64,000 nucleotides of DNA from Bradyrhizobium sp. (GTDB taxonomy: Bacteria; Pseudomonadota; Alphaproteobacteria; Rhizobiales; Xanthobacteraceae): the NCBI RefSeq assembly GCF_004799445.1, contig NZ_SSNA01000025.1, forward strand, positions 1 through 64,000, written 5' to 3'. Both the position numbers and the translations under genes were made by a program. The notes beneath the pieces are model-generated. The model had not been told where the DNA came from, made no database searches, and saw only the letters and a program-made list of their open reading frames with translations. Shown piece by piece: positions 10,549 through 19,721 of this stretch (within the stretch, counting starts at the first letter, position 1; every line of letters starts with the position of its first letter).

Positions 10549-11676
10549 CTAGACTGTGTTGCGCCGGTATTGCTCTATGACATCGAACAGAGGCTTGCGC
10601 TTGAGTTCGGCATCGAGCGGCAGCGGCCGATTTGGCATACCATCGATGCGTTTAAAATAGGTTGGCACCCAGGTGTACCGGTCGCTCAGGCCCCAGGTCA
10701 GGATGGCCCTCGGACGGACGACATCGCAGACCGCCCCGAGAAATTGGCCGGCCATATCGGCGACCAGCGCATCACGCTCACCGACCTTGCCGGGAAGTCC
10801 GTAGTCGATCACGTCGAGTTCGGTGATCAGCACGTCGAGCTTGAGCGTCGCAATCTCCACCAGCAATTCCTGCAAGCCGTCCCGGTCGATGGCACGGTCC
10901 GCGAACAAATGCGCCTGCAATCCGACGGCATGCAGCGGCACATCGCGGTCGCGCAGCGAGCGCAGCAGCCGAACCAGCGCCTTGCGCCGTGCGGCGAACC
11001 GCGCGCCCCTGAACTCGACATCATATTCGTTGAGCACAAGCCGGGTGTCGGGATCCGCTGCCGCCGCCGCGCGCAATGCGATGGGCAGATAGTCCGGACC
11101 GAGCCGGCTCGTCCAGATCGAAGGACGGAGCGAAGATTCGTCTTCCGGCCAATCCACCAGCGGCTCGTTAACCACGTCCCAGGAAGGGATGGCGCCACGA
11201 TATCGGGACACAACCGTTTCAATATGGCCGACCAGTTCCCGCTCGGCCTCGGCGCGGCTGCCGATAGCGGCGGTCCACGCAGGCATCCCGCCATACCAAG
11301 CCAGCGTATGGCCGCGCACCTCGATATTGTTCTGCCTGGCAAAATCCATCAGCACGTCGGCTTTTTCGAACCGATATTCGCCCCGCGCCGGGTGAATGTC
11401 CGGCCACTTCATCTCGCCTTCAGGGACGACGATCTGACAATTCGCAATGACGGCCGCGCGATAGGAGGCATCCGATGTCAACGCATCGACCCGTACGGCG
11501 GCGCCATACGGAATTGGAACTCGAATGGAATTTGCGCTTGCGCCAGCGGCAGAAGTCGGGGTTTGCGGCGTCGCAAGAGCAGCGCCGGACAGGCCGGCTA
11601 TGCCGGACGCGCCCAGCGCCATGGCCTTGGTGGCGTGAAGGAGAAAATCACGCCGGGAGTTTGCCGTTGCCGTCAT
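10549..11676 (-). CDS. Endo-1,4-beta-xylanase-like GH10 glycoside hydrolase with Tat-type signal
   Basis: GH10 acid/base 'WDVVNEPLVD' and nucleophile 'LITELDVIDYG'; N-term 'SRRDFLLHATKAMALGASGIAGLSGAALA'. Confidence 0.92.
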   Translation of the reverse strand: MTATANSRRDFLLHATKAMALGASGIAGLSGAALATPQTPTSAAGASANSIRVPIPYGAAVRVDALTSDASYRAAVIANCQIVVPEGEMKWPDIHPARGEYRFEKADVLMDFARQNNIEVRGHTLAWYGGMPAWTAAIGSRAEAERELVGHIETVVSRYRGAIPSWDVVNEPLVDWPEDESSLRPSIWTSRLGPDYLPIALRAAAAADPDTRLVLNEYDVEFRGARFAARRKALVRLLRSLRDRDVPLHAVGLQAHLFADRAIDRDGLQELLVEIATLKLDVLITELDVIDYGLPGKVGERDALVADMAGQFLGAVCDVVRPRAILTWGLSDRYTWVPTYFKRIDGMPNRPLPLDAELKRKPLFDVIEQYRRNTV

Positions 11677-11878
11677 CGGTGTACACGATCATCAGGATCA
11701 AGCGTTGCGCGTCCGTCGCTGCAATATCCGGTCCAGAGTCGTGCAGCGGCAACGAATGTCTCCAACATGGTTATCGTGCGGCGGATTAACCAACTTCGAG
11801 AGCCTGCGGCGGCGGCAGACCTGCCCGGCATCGATTTTGCTCTCCGGTAACTGCAATGAAAAAGCCGCATCCGAAATC

Positions 11879-12838
11879 ATGCCTCTGAACGTCGCCAAAG
11901 CTGGTCCTGAGACGAACGCCGTAGCGTTGTTAACCCCAACCTACGCGCGGGACGTGGAATTGTGTGCTCTGCTTTGCGAGAGCGTCGACCGTCACGTCGG
12001 TGCATTTTCTAAGCACTATCTGCTGGTTCCCGACTGCGACTTGCTGCTTTTTTCTCGCTTCGAGAGCGAGCGCAGAAGCGTCCTTCCGGCATCCCGGTTC
12101 CTGCCGGGATGGCTCCGGCCGCTGCCCCCCATCGTCCAGCGCAAGCGGCGCCAATATTGGTGGTCGTTTCGCGCCATGCCGGTGAGTGGCTGGCATGTGC
12201 AGCAAATCCTCAAGATAGCCGCAACCATCGCGCTGCCGCACCGGCGGTATTGCATTCTCGATTCCGATGTCGTGTTCTTTCGGGATTTCGATCTGTCGCG
12301 CTATGAATATCCGGGCTCGATTCCGCTTCTCAGCATTCCCGGCAAGGTGACAGCGAACCAGCCCGGGCACGCGCGCTGGGTTGAGACCAGCCACCGGCTT
12401 CTCGGGCTTCCAGCGCCAACCCTTCCGGCAGCCGATTACATCGGCCACATCATATTTTGGGATCAGCAGGCCACCCGCGCCATGGCCGCGAAACTCGAGG
12501 CCGCCTCCAATCTTGATTGGATCGATGCACTTTGCAGGACTCGAGAGTTCTCCGAATACATGCTGTACGGCTATTTCGTGCAGAACGACGCGAGCTTCGC
12601 CGGGCGGCACACACCCAGCTTGCGCACGGGATGCGTCAGTTATTGGGATCCGCCGAGGCTCGACAAGGCGGAGCTGAACCGTCTGCTTCGCGGTGCGGAT
12701 CAGGACGACGTCGCATTCTCGGCCGCGTCCTTTTCGGGAACGCCGGTGCAGATGATCCGCGCGGCCATCGAGGAAACGCGCGCGCAGCTCCGGCCCCGTG
12801 CCGCGACAAAGCAAACTGCCGGGCTTGGCGCATGCTGA
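11879..12838 (+). CDS. DUF6492 family protein (putative glycosyltransferase-like)
   Basis: 'VALLTPTYARDVELCALLCESVDRHV...YLLVPDCDL...ILDSDVVFFRDFDLS'. Confidence 0.75.
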   Translation: MPLNVAKAGPETNAVALLTPTYARDVELCALLCESVDRHVGAFSKHYLLVPDCDLLLFSRFESERRSVLPASRFLPGWLRPLPPIVQRKRRQYWWSFRAMPVSGWHVQQILKIAATIALPHRRYCILDSDVVFFRDFDLSRYEYPGSIPLLSIPGKVTANQPGHARWVETSHRLLGLPAPTLPAADYIGHIIFWDQQATRAMAAKLEAASNLDWIDALCRTREFSEYMLYGYFVQNDASFAGRHTPSLRTGCVSYWDPPRLDKAELNRLLRGADQDDVAFSAASFSGTPVQMIRAAIEETRAQLRPRAATKQTAGLGAC

Positions 12839-14283
12839 TAGGACAAGCCAGCATCAACCTGTTCGCCAATATCCTCTCCGCGCTGCTGGGGCTATTGAGC
12901 GTCTTCATCTTCACGAGGCTTTTTTCACCTCATGATTATGGCATCTATCTGCTCGGCGTCGGATTCGCTTCCGTGGTCAGCACCTTTCTGGCCGGATGGT
13001 TTCGCAATCTGATTCTGAGCAGGCACGCTCGAAATGATGGTAGCGATGTTCGGGGCCTCGTTCTCTCCGGGTATCTTGTCTGCTGTCTCACCGCCCCTGC
13101 CGCATACGAATTGGGCCGTCTGGTCGGGTTGGACGCCATCGCCGCAGTGGCGGCGGTGCTGCTCGCGGTCGCGGTCGGCCTGTTTGAATTGACCCAGGAT
13201 CTGGTTCGCGCGCGGCTTCGGGCCATCACGGCGATGAAGGCCACGCTGGTTCGCGCCGTATCCGCGGTTTGCCTGGGCGTTTCGGTTGCGATCTTCGCCC
13301 CTCACGGATTCCTGCTGCTGGTATCGTCAGCGCTGGCCTGCCTGCTTGCGGTGCTGGTCCAGTCACGCGCTGCCTGGCGGGGCACGATCGTCAAATTTGA
13401 CGGCGCCGGTCTGCTGGCCGCGGCCAAGCAGGGCCTGCCGCTGACATTGTCGCTCACCTTGCTCGCCATCTCCAGCGTTACCGATCGTTTCGTGATCGCC
13501 AACCTCATAGGCTCCGCAGACACTGGCAGATACATCGCGGGTCTCGACCTCGTCCGGCAAACTCTCATGATGCCGGCGATGAGCGTCGCCGCCGCGTTTT
13601 TCCCGCTCGCGATAAAGATCCATGCCAATCAGGGGCGCGCTGCCGTGCGTTCGCATCTTGGCGAGTGCGTGGAGCTGCTGCTCAGCATTACGCTGCCGGC
13701 ATGTCTTGGATTCGCCGTCATTTCCCTCCACATCGCCAACGTCGTTCTGGGCGCCGACTTTCGCGAGATGGCCGCGCAAACGATGCCGATCCTGGCCGTC
13801 GCCGTGATTTTCCAGATCCTGACACAGCAGTACCTGCATGCCAGCTTTTTGCTGTCGGGACGAAATTCGTTCTATCTGATCAATACCGCGTCGATCATCG
13901 CAGCCAATGTGATCCTGTCGTACGCATTCGTCAGCCAATACGGCACCATGGGTGCGGCATGGGCACGGCTCGGCGCCGATGTTCTGGGATTTTTCTGCGC
14001 GCTGATCCTCAGCCGCCGGGCCTTCCCAATTCCGATGCCGCCCGGCCGATTGGCACTGACGATGATCGCCGGATTGATCATGGCGCTGACGGTGATCACG
14101 ATCGACACGAGCCTGCACGTCTCGGACCTGGTCGCGTGCATTGTCCTGGTCGGCGCCGGCCTGGTCAGCTACCTGGCGGCGTGCTGGCTGTTCGACATCT
14201 CCTACACGCGCAGGCGGCTGAACGTCTGCCTGGCGTTCTTCCGGACCAGATTTGCAAACATCGGCACCGGATCGGCAACCTGA
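12832..14283 (+). CDS. Polysaccharide flippase, Wzx/MATE-like (oligosaccharide flippase family)
   Basis: Multi-TM 'MLIGQASINLFANILSALLGLLSVFIFTRLFSPHDYGIYLLGVGFASVVSTFLAGWFRNLILSRHAR'; ATG overlaps preceding stop. Confidence 0.88.
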   Translation: MLIGQASINLFANILSALLGLLSVFIFTRLFSPHDYGIYLLGVGFASVVSTFLAGWFRNLILSRHARNDGSDVRGLVLSGYLVCCLTAPAAYELGRLVGLDAIAAVAAVLLAVAVGLFELTQDLVRARLRAITAMKATLVRAVSAVCLGVSVAIFAPHGFLLLVSSALACLLAVLVQSRAAWRGTIVKFDGAGLLAAAKQGLPLTLSLTLLAISSVTDRFVIANLIGSADTGRYIAGLDLVRQTLMMPAMSVAAAFFPLAIKIHANQGRAAVRSHLGECVELLLSITLPACLGFAVISLHIANVVLGADFREMAAQTMPILAVAVIFQILTQQYLHASFLLSGRNSFYLINTASIIAANVILSYAFVSQYGTMGAAWARLGADVLGFFCALILSRRAFPIPMPPGRLALTMIAGLIMALTVITIDTSLHVSDLVACIVLVGAGLVSYLAACWLFDISYTRRRLNVCLAFFRTRFANIGTGSAT

Positions 14284-14688
14284 TGAACGCAGCCTGGCCC
14301 CAAACCGAAGCGAGAGGCAGCCACGGGCTGGCGCGGCATCTGCGCACCGGTTGCATCCCGCTGCGCAATTTAGCCGCGAACGTCGATAGCCGCCGGGTGC
14401 GCGCGCTCAACGGTCAGCCAACGCGCCTCGACGAGACGCCAACCGATAACAAATCGTTAATTTCCCGAAGCAGCGAGGCTCGCAATGGGCCGGGCAACCC
14501 TGGCAGAGAGACGGCCGGGCGCGGGCGCTTAAACGCTTTTTTTGCCTTTTCCGTGAATAGTCCCTCAGTGAGTATGGTTAATTTTTCCTGTTGCGTTGGT
14601 TCTGCGCCCAAGCCCTGCGCGCGTAGCGTGACCCGAAGAGTAGCCCCTCAGCCGACGCGTTCGGCCATTCGAATGGAAGCTGGGGCCC

Positions 14689-16959
14689 ATGCTGTCGTAT
14701 GACCAACCCATCAATCGCTCCAACCCGGAGACCGGGCAAAAGCCCGCGCCAGCGCCTGCCGGCTTCAGCGTGCTGCAGCTAACCCGGTTGCTGTGGCAGC
14801 GGAAGACCGCGATCGCGATGGCCGGGCTGATCTGCGCCTGTGCTGCCGTCGGCATCGGCAAGAGCCTGACGCCAAAATATCTGGCGACCGCGCAGCTCTA
14901 TGTCGATCCCCGGGAGCTGCAACTGGTCGACCGCGAACTCACGCCGCGCTCCCAGGACGTTTCCGGCCTGGCGATGGTGGTGGAAAGCCAGGCTCGCCTG
15001 ATCACTTCGAACAACGTCCTGCTGCAGGTGGTCCAGGATGCCCATCTCGACAAGGATCCGGAGTTCGGCGGCAATTCCGGCGGCGTCACGGCGGCGTTGC
15101 TCGGCCTGTTCGGGCTCGACGCGCGTTCCGCCGGCGAGGCCAAGGTCGGCCAGATGGCGGCGCTGGAAGCCTTGAACCGTCACATCAGCGTGAAGAAGAC
15201 CGATCGTACCTTCATCGTCGATATCGATGTCTGGTCGTATGACCCGGCGAAGGCGGCGATGCTCGCCAATGCGATTTCCAACGCCTATCTGGCGGAATCC
15301 AGAAATTCGCAAGCCACCGCCGCGCGACGGGCGACGACCGATCTGTCGGGCCGGCTCAAGGAATTGCAGGAGCGGCTTCGCACCGCGGAGAACGCGCTTG
15401 CGGTCTACAAGGCACAGAACAATTTCGTCGGCACCCAGGATACGCTGATCAGCGATCAGCAGCTTTCGGCGAGCAACCAGCGGCTTGCCGCCGCACGGGC
15501 GATGACGCTCGACGCGCAGGCGAAATACGACCAGATCGAGGCCAGCCGCCGCGCGTCGACCGATGCCGGCGCCATTCCGGAGGCCCTTCAGTCTCCCACC
15601 ATCGCCAATTTGCGTTCGCAATACGCCGAAGCCCGCAAGCGCTATGCCGAACTGGCCAGCGAATTGGGGCCGCTGCATCCCTCGCTGCGTCAGATGGAAA
15701 AGCAGGTCGAAGACCTGCGCCGCACCGTCAACGAGGAAGTCGAGCGCTTTGCCCAGTCGGCGAAAAATGACCTGACCCGCGCCCGCGACTACGAGGCCTC
15801 GCTGAACAAGTCGCTTGAGGCGCAAAAGCGCCAGAGCGTCCAGCTCAGCCAGGCTTCGGTGCGGCTCCGCGAGCTTGAGCGCGACGTCGAAGCCAGCCGC
15901 GACGTCTATCAATCGTTCCTCAAGCGCTCGCGCGAGACCGAGGAACAGGAAAGCCTCAACACCTCGAGCGCGCGCATCATCGGCGAAGCCTCCGTGCCGC
16001 AACGACGCGCATTCCCGCCCGCCATGAGCCTGCTCGCGATCGTCGGTTTCGTGCTTGGTGCGCTCGCCGCGGCGACCTGGTTTGTCGCGGCCGACCAGCT
16101 GTCATTCGACACTGCCGAAACCAGCCCGAAGATACCGGCGTTGCCGGAGCCGAAGGCCGAAGCCCCGCCGTCGCAGCCGCCGGAGCGACAGCCTGCCCCG
16201 GCCACGCTGGTCGAGAAGCCGCGGATCGCACGGCTGCTGGAATCCGACGTGATGCGGACGCTGGGTGGAATCCTGGCCATCGGCGGTATTCCCGACGTCA
16301 CGCGGATGGGCTGGCCGACGGTGCGGGCGGGCTTTCCATTGACGACCTTCCTCAACGCCCTGCGCGAGATGCGGGAGACGCTGGCCAAGCGTTCCGCCGC
16401 GAACGTGGCCCCGGTGCTGGGCGTGATCGGCGCGGGTGCCAGCCAGGATCGTACCATCGCCGCGCTGAACGTCGCGCTGGCGGCCGCCCGCGACGGCGCC
16501 AACGTGCTGCTGATCGACGCCGATCCCGCGACGCGCACGCTTTCGAACAAGGTAGCCGGGCCGGGCAAGCGCGAGGCCAGCCGCCTCGGCTGGCTCAGCA
16601 TGGGCACCAGGGCTTCGCGCGCCATCAAGACCGCGAACGGCATTTCGATCCTGCCCTCGATCGGGCCCGCCGGAACCAGCAACGCCATCCGCAAGGCGAT
16701 TGCGCAGGCCCGCTCAGCGGGTGGCTACGATCTTGTGATTTTCGACGGGCCTGCGATGCCCTGGAGCGCGGACGATCGCAAGCTGCTCGATGCCGCGGAC
16801 GGCCTGGCCGCGATCCTGCCGGCCAGTCTCGACATCAACGATTGCATGGAAGACATCATCGCCGCCCTCGGCGGCACCGAGCGCAAGCTGATCGGTGTCA
16901 TCCTCAACGAACTTCATCCAGCGGCCAAGGTCTCGCAACGGGACAAACAATATGCTTGA
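14689..16959 (+). CDS. Wzc/GumC-like polysaccharide co-polymerase with BY-kinase-like (degenerate) C-terminal domain
   Basis: Wzz domain 'LWQRKTAIAMAGLICACAAVGIG', long coiled coil, GumC-type 'ASVPQRRAFPPAMSLLAIVGFVLGALAAATWFV', Walker A'-like 'ANVLLIDADPATRTLS'. Confidence 0.9.
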   Translation: MLSYDQPINRSNPETGQKPAPAPAGFSVLQLTRLLWQRKTAIAMAGLICACAAVGIGKSLTPKYLATAQLYVDPRELQLVDRELTPRSQDVSGLAMVVESQARLITSNNVLLQVVQDAHLDKDPEFGGNSGGVTAALLGLFGLDARSAGEAKVGQMAALEALNRHISVKKTDRTFIVDIDVWSYDPAKAAMLANAISNAYLAESRNSQATAARRATTDLSGRLKELQERLRTAENALAVYKAQNNFVGTQDTLISDQQLSASNQRLAAARAMTLDAQAKYDQIEASRRASTDAGAIPEALQSPTIANLRSQYAEARKRYAELASELGPLHPSLRQMEKQVEDLRRTVNEEVERFAQSAKNDLTRARDYEASLNKSLEAQKRQSVQLSQASVRLRELERDVEASRDVYQSFLKRSRETEEQESLNTSSARIIGEASVPQRRAFPPAMSLLAIVGFVLGALAAATWFVAADQLSFDTAETSPKIPALPEPKAEAPPSQPPERQPAPATLVEKPRIARLLESDVMRTLGGILAIGGIPDVTRMGWPTVRAGFPLTTFLNALREMRETLAKRSAANVAPVLGVIGAGASQDRTIAALNVALAAARDGANVLLIDADPATRTLSNKVAGPGKREASRLGWLSMGTRASRAIKTANGISILPSIGPAGTSNAIRKAIAQARSAGGYDLVIFDGPAMPWSADDRKLLDAADGLAAILPASLDINDCMEDIIAALGGTERKLIGVILNELHPAAKVSQRDKQYA

Positions 16960-17776
16960 GCGCCGCGCAAATCCGCTAGGCAGGACCGCTACCGCCAGCG
17001 TGCCCAGAATCTCGCTGGGCGGGCTGCGGCTCGCCGTGCTCGACCTCGAACAGACCGCCAATTTCATGATCGACATGGTGTTCCCCAAACGCCGGCTCGG
17101 TCGTCCGCTTTATCTGACTTCCGCCAATGGCGAAGTGCTGGCGCGTTGTTCGACCGAGCCAATGACCGACCGGCTGTTTCGCGCCGCCGATCTCATCAAC
17201 GCTGACGGCCAGCCGCTGGTCACGGTGTCGCGGCTGAATTCGCGGACGCCGCTGCCGGAACGGGTCGCTACCACCGACCTGTTCAGCGTCGTGGCGCGCA
17301 AGGCGGAGGCGGCGGGGCTCACCTTCTACATGTTCGGCGCCGACGAAGACGAAAATGCCGCCGCCGTCGCCAATGTCCGGAGAATGTATCCCGGTCTGCG
17401 GATCGTCGGGCATTGCCACGGCTATCTCCGAGGCGACGCGCTGCGGGCCAAGGTCGACGAAATCAACCGGCTGGCGCCGGATTATCTGTGGGTCGCGCTC
17501 GGCGTTCCCTACGAGCAGGCGTTTGTCGCTGAGTTCAACCCGCGCCTGTCCAATGTCGGCGTCATCAAAACCGCCGGCGGATTGTTCAACTTCCTGTCCG
17601 GCAGCCGGCCCCGCGCACCGCTATGGATGCAGAAGGTGGGCCTCGAATGGGCCTGGCGAATCTGGCTCGAGCCGCGCCGGCTGTTCTGGCGCTATCTGAC
17701 CACCAACCCCCGCGCGCTCTATCTGCTGTTCAACAAGAGCCAGTCCTCAAGGACCGAACGGACGCCGCGCAACTAA
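16952..17776 (+). CDS. WecB/TagA/CpsF family glycosyltransferase
   Basis: 'YLTSANGEVLARC...LFRAADLINADGQPLV', 'FYMFGADEDENAAAVANVRRMYPGLRIVGHCHGYL', 'LWVALGVPYEQAFVAEF', 'GLEWAWRIWLEPRRLFWRYL'. Confidence 0.93.
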   Translation: MLERRANPLGRTATASVPRISLGGLRLAVLDLEQTANFMIDMVFPKRRLGRPLYLTSANGEVLARCSTEPMTDRLFRAADLINADGQPLVTVSRLNSRTPLPERVATTDLFSVVARKAEAAGLTFYMFGADEDENAAAVANVRRMYPGLRIVGHCHGYLRGDALRAKVDEINRLAPDYLWVALGVPYEQAFVAEFNPRLSNVGVIKTAGGLFNFLSGSRPRAPLWMQKVGLEWAWRIWLEPRRLFWRYLTTNPRALYLLFNKSQSSRTERTPRN

Positions 17777-17987
17777 TTGCGCCGGCTTCAGGTTCCTGCA
17801 CCGGCGAAAACCCGCTCGGCGCGGGGCGCGCGCATTCCCGGCGCCACATTTCCTGATGTGAAATCTCGCCTGCCGCGTATGCGGGTTCGCCCCTTGCACC
17901 GCCGGAGCCGAACCGGCTAGCATGAAATCGACAGCAAAGATGAAACACGCGGCGGCATTCAGCCCGCGGAATCCGATGGAGGAGACC

Positions 17988-18455
17988 ATGAAGGCCACCA
18001 AACGGTTTTGGCGATATCTCTTGATGCCGATATCGCTGGCCGGCATGTTGAGCATAAGCTCGGCCGCCGAACTCAATCCCGCCGCGGTCATCTACAAACT
18101 GCCGGATCAGATTCCGTGGAGTCCGGTTGATGCCCGCGGGGGACAAAATGCCGTCGTTGTTGGCGATCCTGCGAAGCCCGGCTTCTATATGGTCTACACC
18201 AAATGGACCAAGGGCAATCATTTCAGCCGGCCCCACTTTCATCCCAACGACCGTTACATCGTCGTGTTGCAGGGTACCTGGTGGGTAGGCTCCGGGCCGA
18301 AATTCGATCCCGCCAACACCACCCCGATGCCTGCCGGAAGTTTTGTCACGCATTTCGGCAAACAGGTCCATTGGGACGGCGCCAAGGACGAGGATGCCGT
18401 TCTGCTGATCATGGGAGAGGGCCCGGCGACCGCGACCGCAGCCGAAGAGAAATAG
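17988..18455 (+). CDS. Secreted cupin-domain protein (ORF open from 17922)
   Basis: Signal peptide plus cupin 'TKGNHFSRPHFHPNDRYIVVLQGTWWVGSG...MPAGSFVTHFGKQVHWDGAKDEDAVLLIMGEGP'. Confidence 0.8.
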   Translation: MKATKRFWRYLLMPISLAGMLSISSAAELNPAAVIYKLPDQIPWSPVDARGGQNAVVVGDPAKPGFYMVYTKWTKGNHFSRPHFHPNDRYIVVLQGTWWVGSGPKFDPANTTPMPAGSFVTHFGKQVHWDGAKDEDAVLLIMGEGPATATAAEEK

Positions 18456-18556
18456 CCCGGACGCCACAGATCCATTCCCGCAAATCAAGAAAGCGGCGAG
18501 ACCCATCGAAAGCCTGATCATCAGCCGTTTGAAGGCTTAGTCGTCTGGAGGATTCA

Positions 18557-18850
18557 ATGCATCAGGCAGCGGATGTGCCATTCGAGCGCGCCGTGCGCGA
18601 ATTCGTCCGCTGGCGCGCGGTCCCCGAGCAGGCGAGATCGCCGGCCCCGGCGTGGTGGTGGGGCACGGCTTTTGAGCTACGCGACATGCGGCAGCCGATG
18701 CCGCAGGCGTGGTGCGCCAGCCTGGAATTGCCCGATGGGGCGACGTTCGCCGATGGGGCTCAGGTTTTTCTTACATTCCTTGCCGACCAGACGTCGCTGC
18801 CGTGGCCCGGCGATTTTCCGGGGCATCTGGAGCAGCCGAAATCCGCTTAG
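18557..18850 (+). CDS. Hypothetical protein
   Basis: Intact ORF between cupin and FAH genes, co-directional. Confidence 0.5.
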   Translation: MHQAADVPFERAVREFVRWRAVPEQARSPAPAWWWGTAFELRDMRQPMPQAWCASLELPDGATFADGAQVFLTFLADQTSLPWPGDFPGHLEQPKSA

Positions 18851-18911
18851 TGGATATGATAGTGCCGGCCGCATGGGAAACTCTGCCGCGGGCGGGATAG
18901 GAGGGTGATGC

Positions 18912-19712
18912 GTGCGCTGGCTTAGGTTTACCGCAAACGATCGGACATCCTGGGGCCTCGTCGAAGGCGATCGCGTGATCGAGGTCAGCGGCGATCCCCT
19001 CGGTGAATGGCAACGCACACCGCGTACGCACTCGTTGGGCGGTGTGAAGATCGAGCTGCCGCTGGTGCCGCGCACGTTCTATTGCGTCGGACTGAATTAT
19101 CTCAGGCATCTCAACGAGGCCGCTGACAAGCGCGGCGAGGTGCCCAACGTTCCCGACCGGCCCGAGATCGGCTACCGCGCGCAGAACGCGCTGATCGCGC
19201 ATGACGAGGACGTCGTCATTCCCGCCACGGCCACCGAAAAGATCCACTACGAGGGTGAACTGGTCGTCGTCATCGGCAAGAAGGCAAAGCACCTCAGCGA
19301 ACATGACGCGATGTCCTGCGTATTTGGCTACACCATCGGCAACGATGTCAGCGAGCGCACCTGGCAGAAGGCCGACCGCGGGCTGTGGCGGGCCAAGAAC
19401 ACCGACACCTTCAAGCCGATGGGCCCGTGGATCGAAACCGCGGTCGATCTCGACGCGATGGAAACCATCGTGCGGGTCAACGGCAAGGAGAGCAATCGCT
19501 TCCGCACCAATGACATGATCTTCGGCATCAAGGCCTTCATCGTCGAAATGACGAAATATTTCACGTTGTGGCCGGGCGACGTGATCTGGATGGGAACCGA
19601 CGGCGCCTCGCCGGACATCAAAGCGGGTGATGTGGTCGAGATCGAGATCACCGGGATCGGCACCTTGCGCAACAGATTTGTTGCGGAGACGGCGCCGGGA
19701 ACGAGGTTATGA
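18912..19712 (+). CDS. Fumarylacetoacetate hydrolase family protein
   Basis: 'YCVGLNYLRHLNEA', 'IHYEGELVVVIGKKAKHL', 'GYTIGNDVSERTWQ', 'GDVIWMGTDGASP'. Confidence 0.93.
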   Translation: MRWLRFTANDRTSWGLVEGDRVIEVSGDPLGEWQRTPRTHSLGGVKIELPLVPRTFYCVGLNYLRHLNEAADKRGEVPNVPDRPEIGYRAQNALIAHDEDVVIPATATEKIHYEGELVVVIGKKAKHLSEHDAMSCVFGYTIGNDVSERTWQKADRGLWRAKNTDTFKPMGPWIETAVDLDAMETIVRVNGKESNRFRTNDMIFGIKAFIVEMTKYFTLWPGDVIWMGTDGASPDIKAGDVVEIEITGIGTLRNRFVAETAPGTRL

Positions 19713-19721
19713 GCCGCCACT

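Noticed and set aside
10483-11850. 455-aa plus-strand ORF
   Set aside because: Antisense to the GH10 gene, which has intact catalytic motifs; shadow ORF.
14779-16002. 407-aa minus-strand ORF
   Set aside because: Antisense to the Wzc/GumC-like gene.
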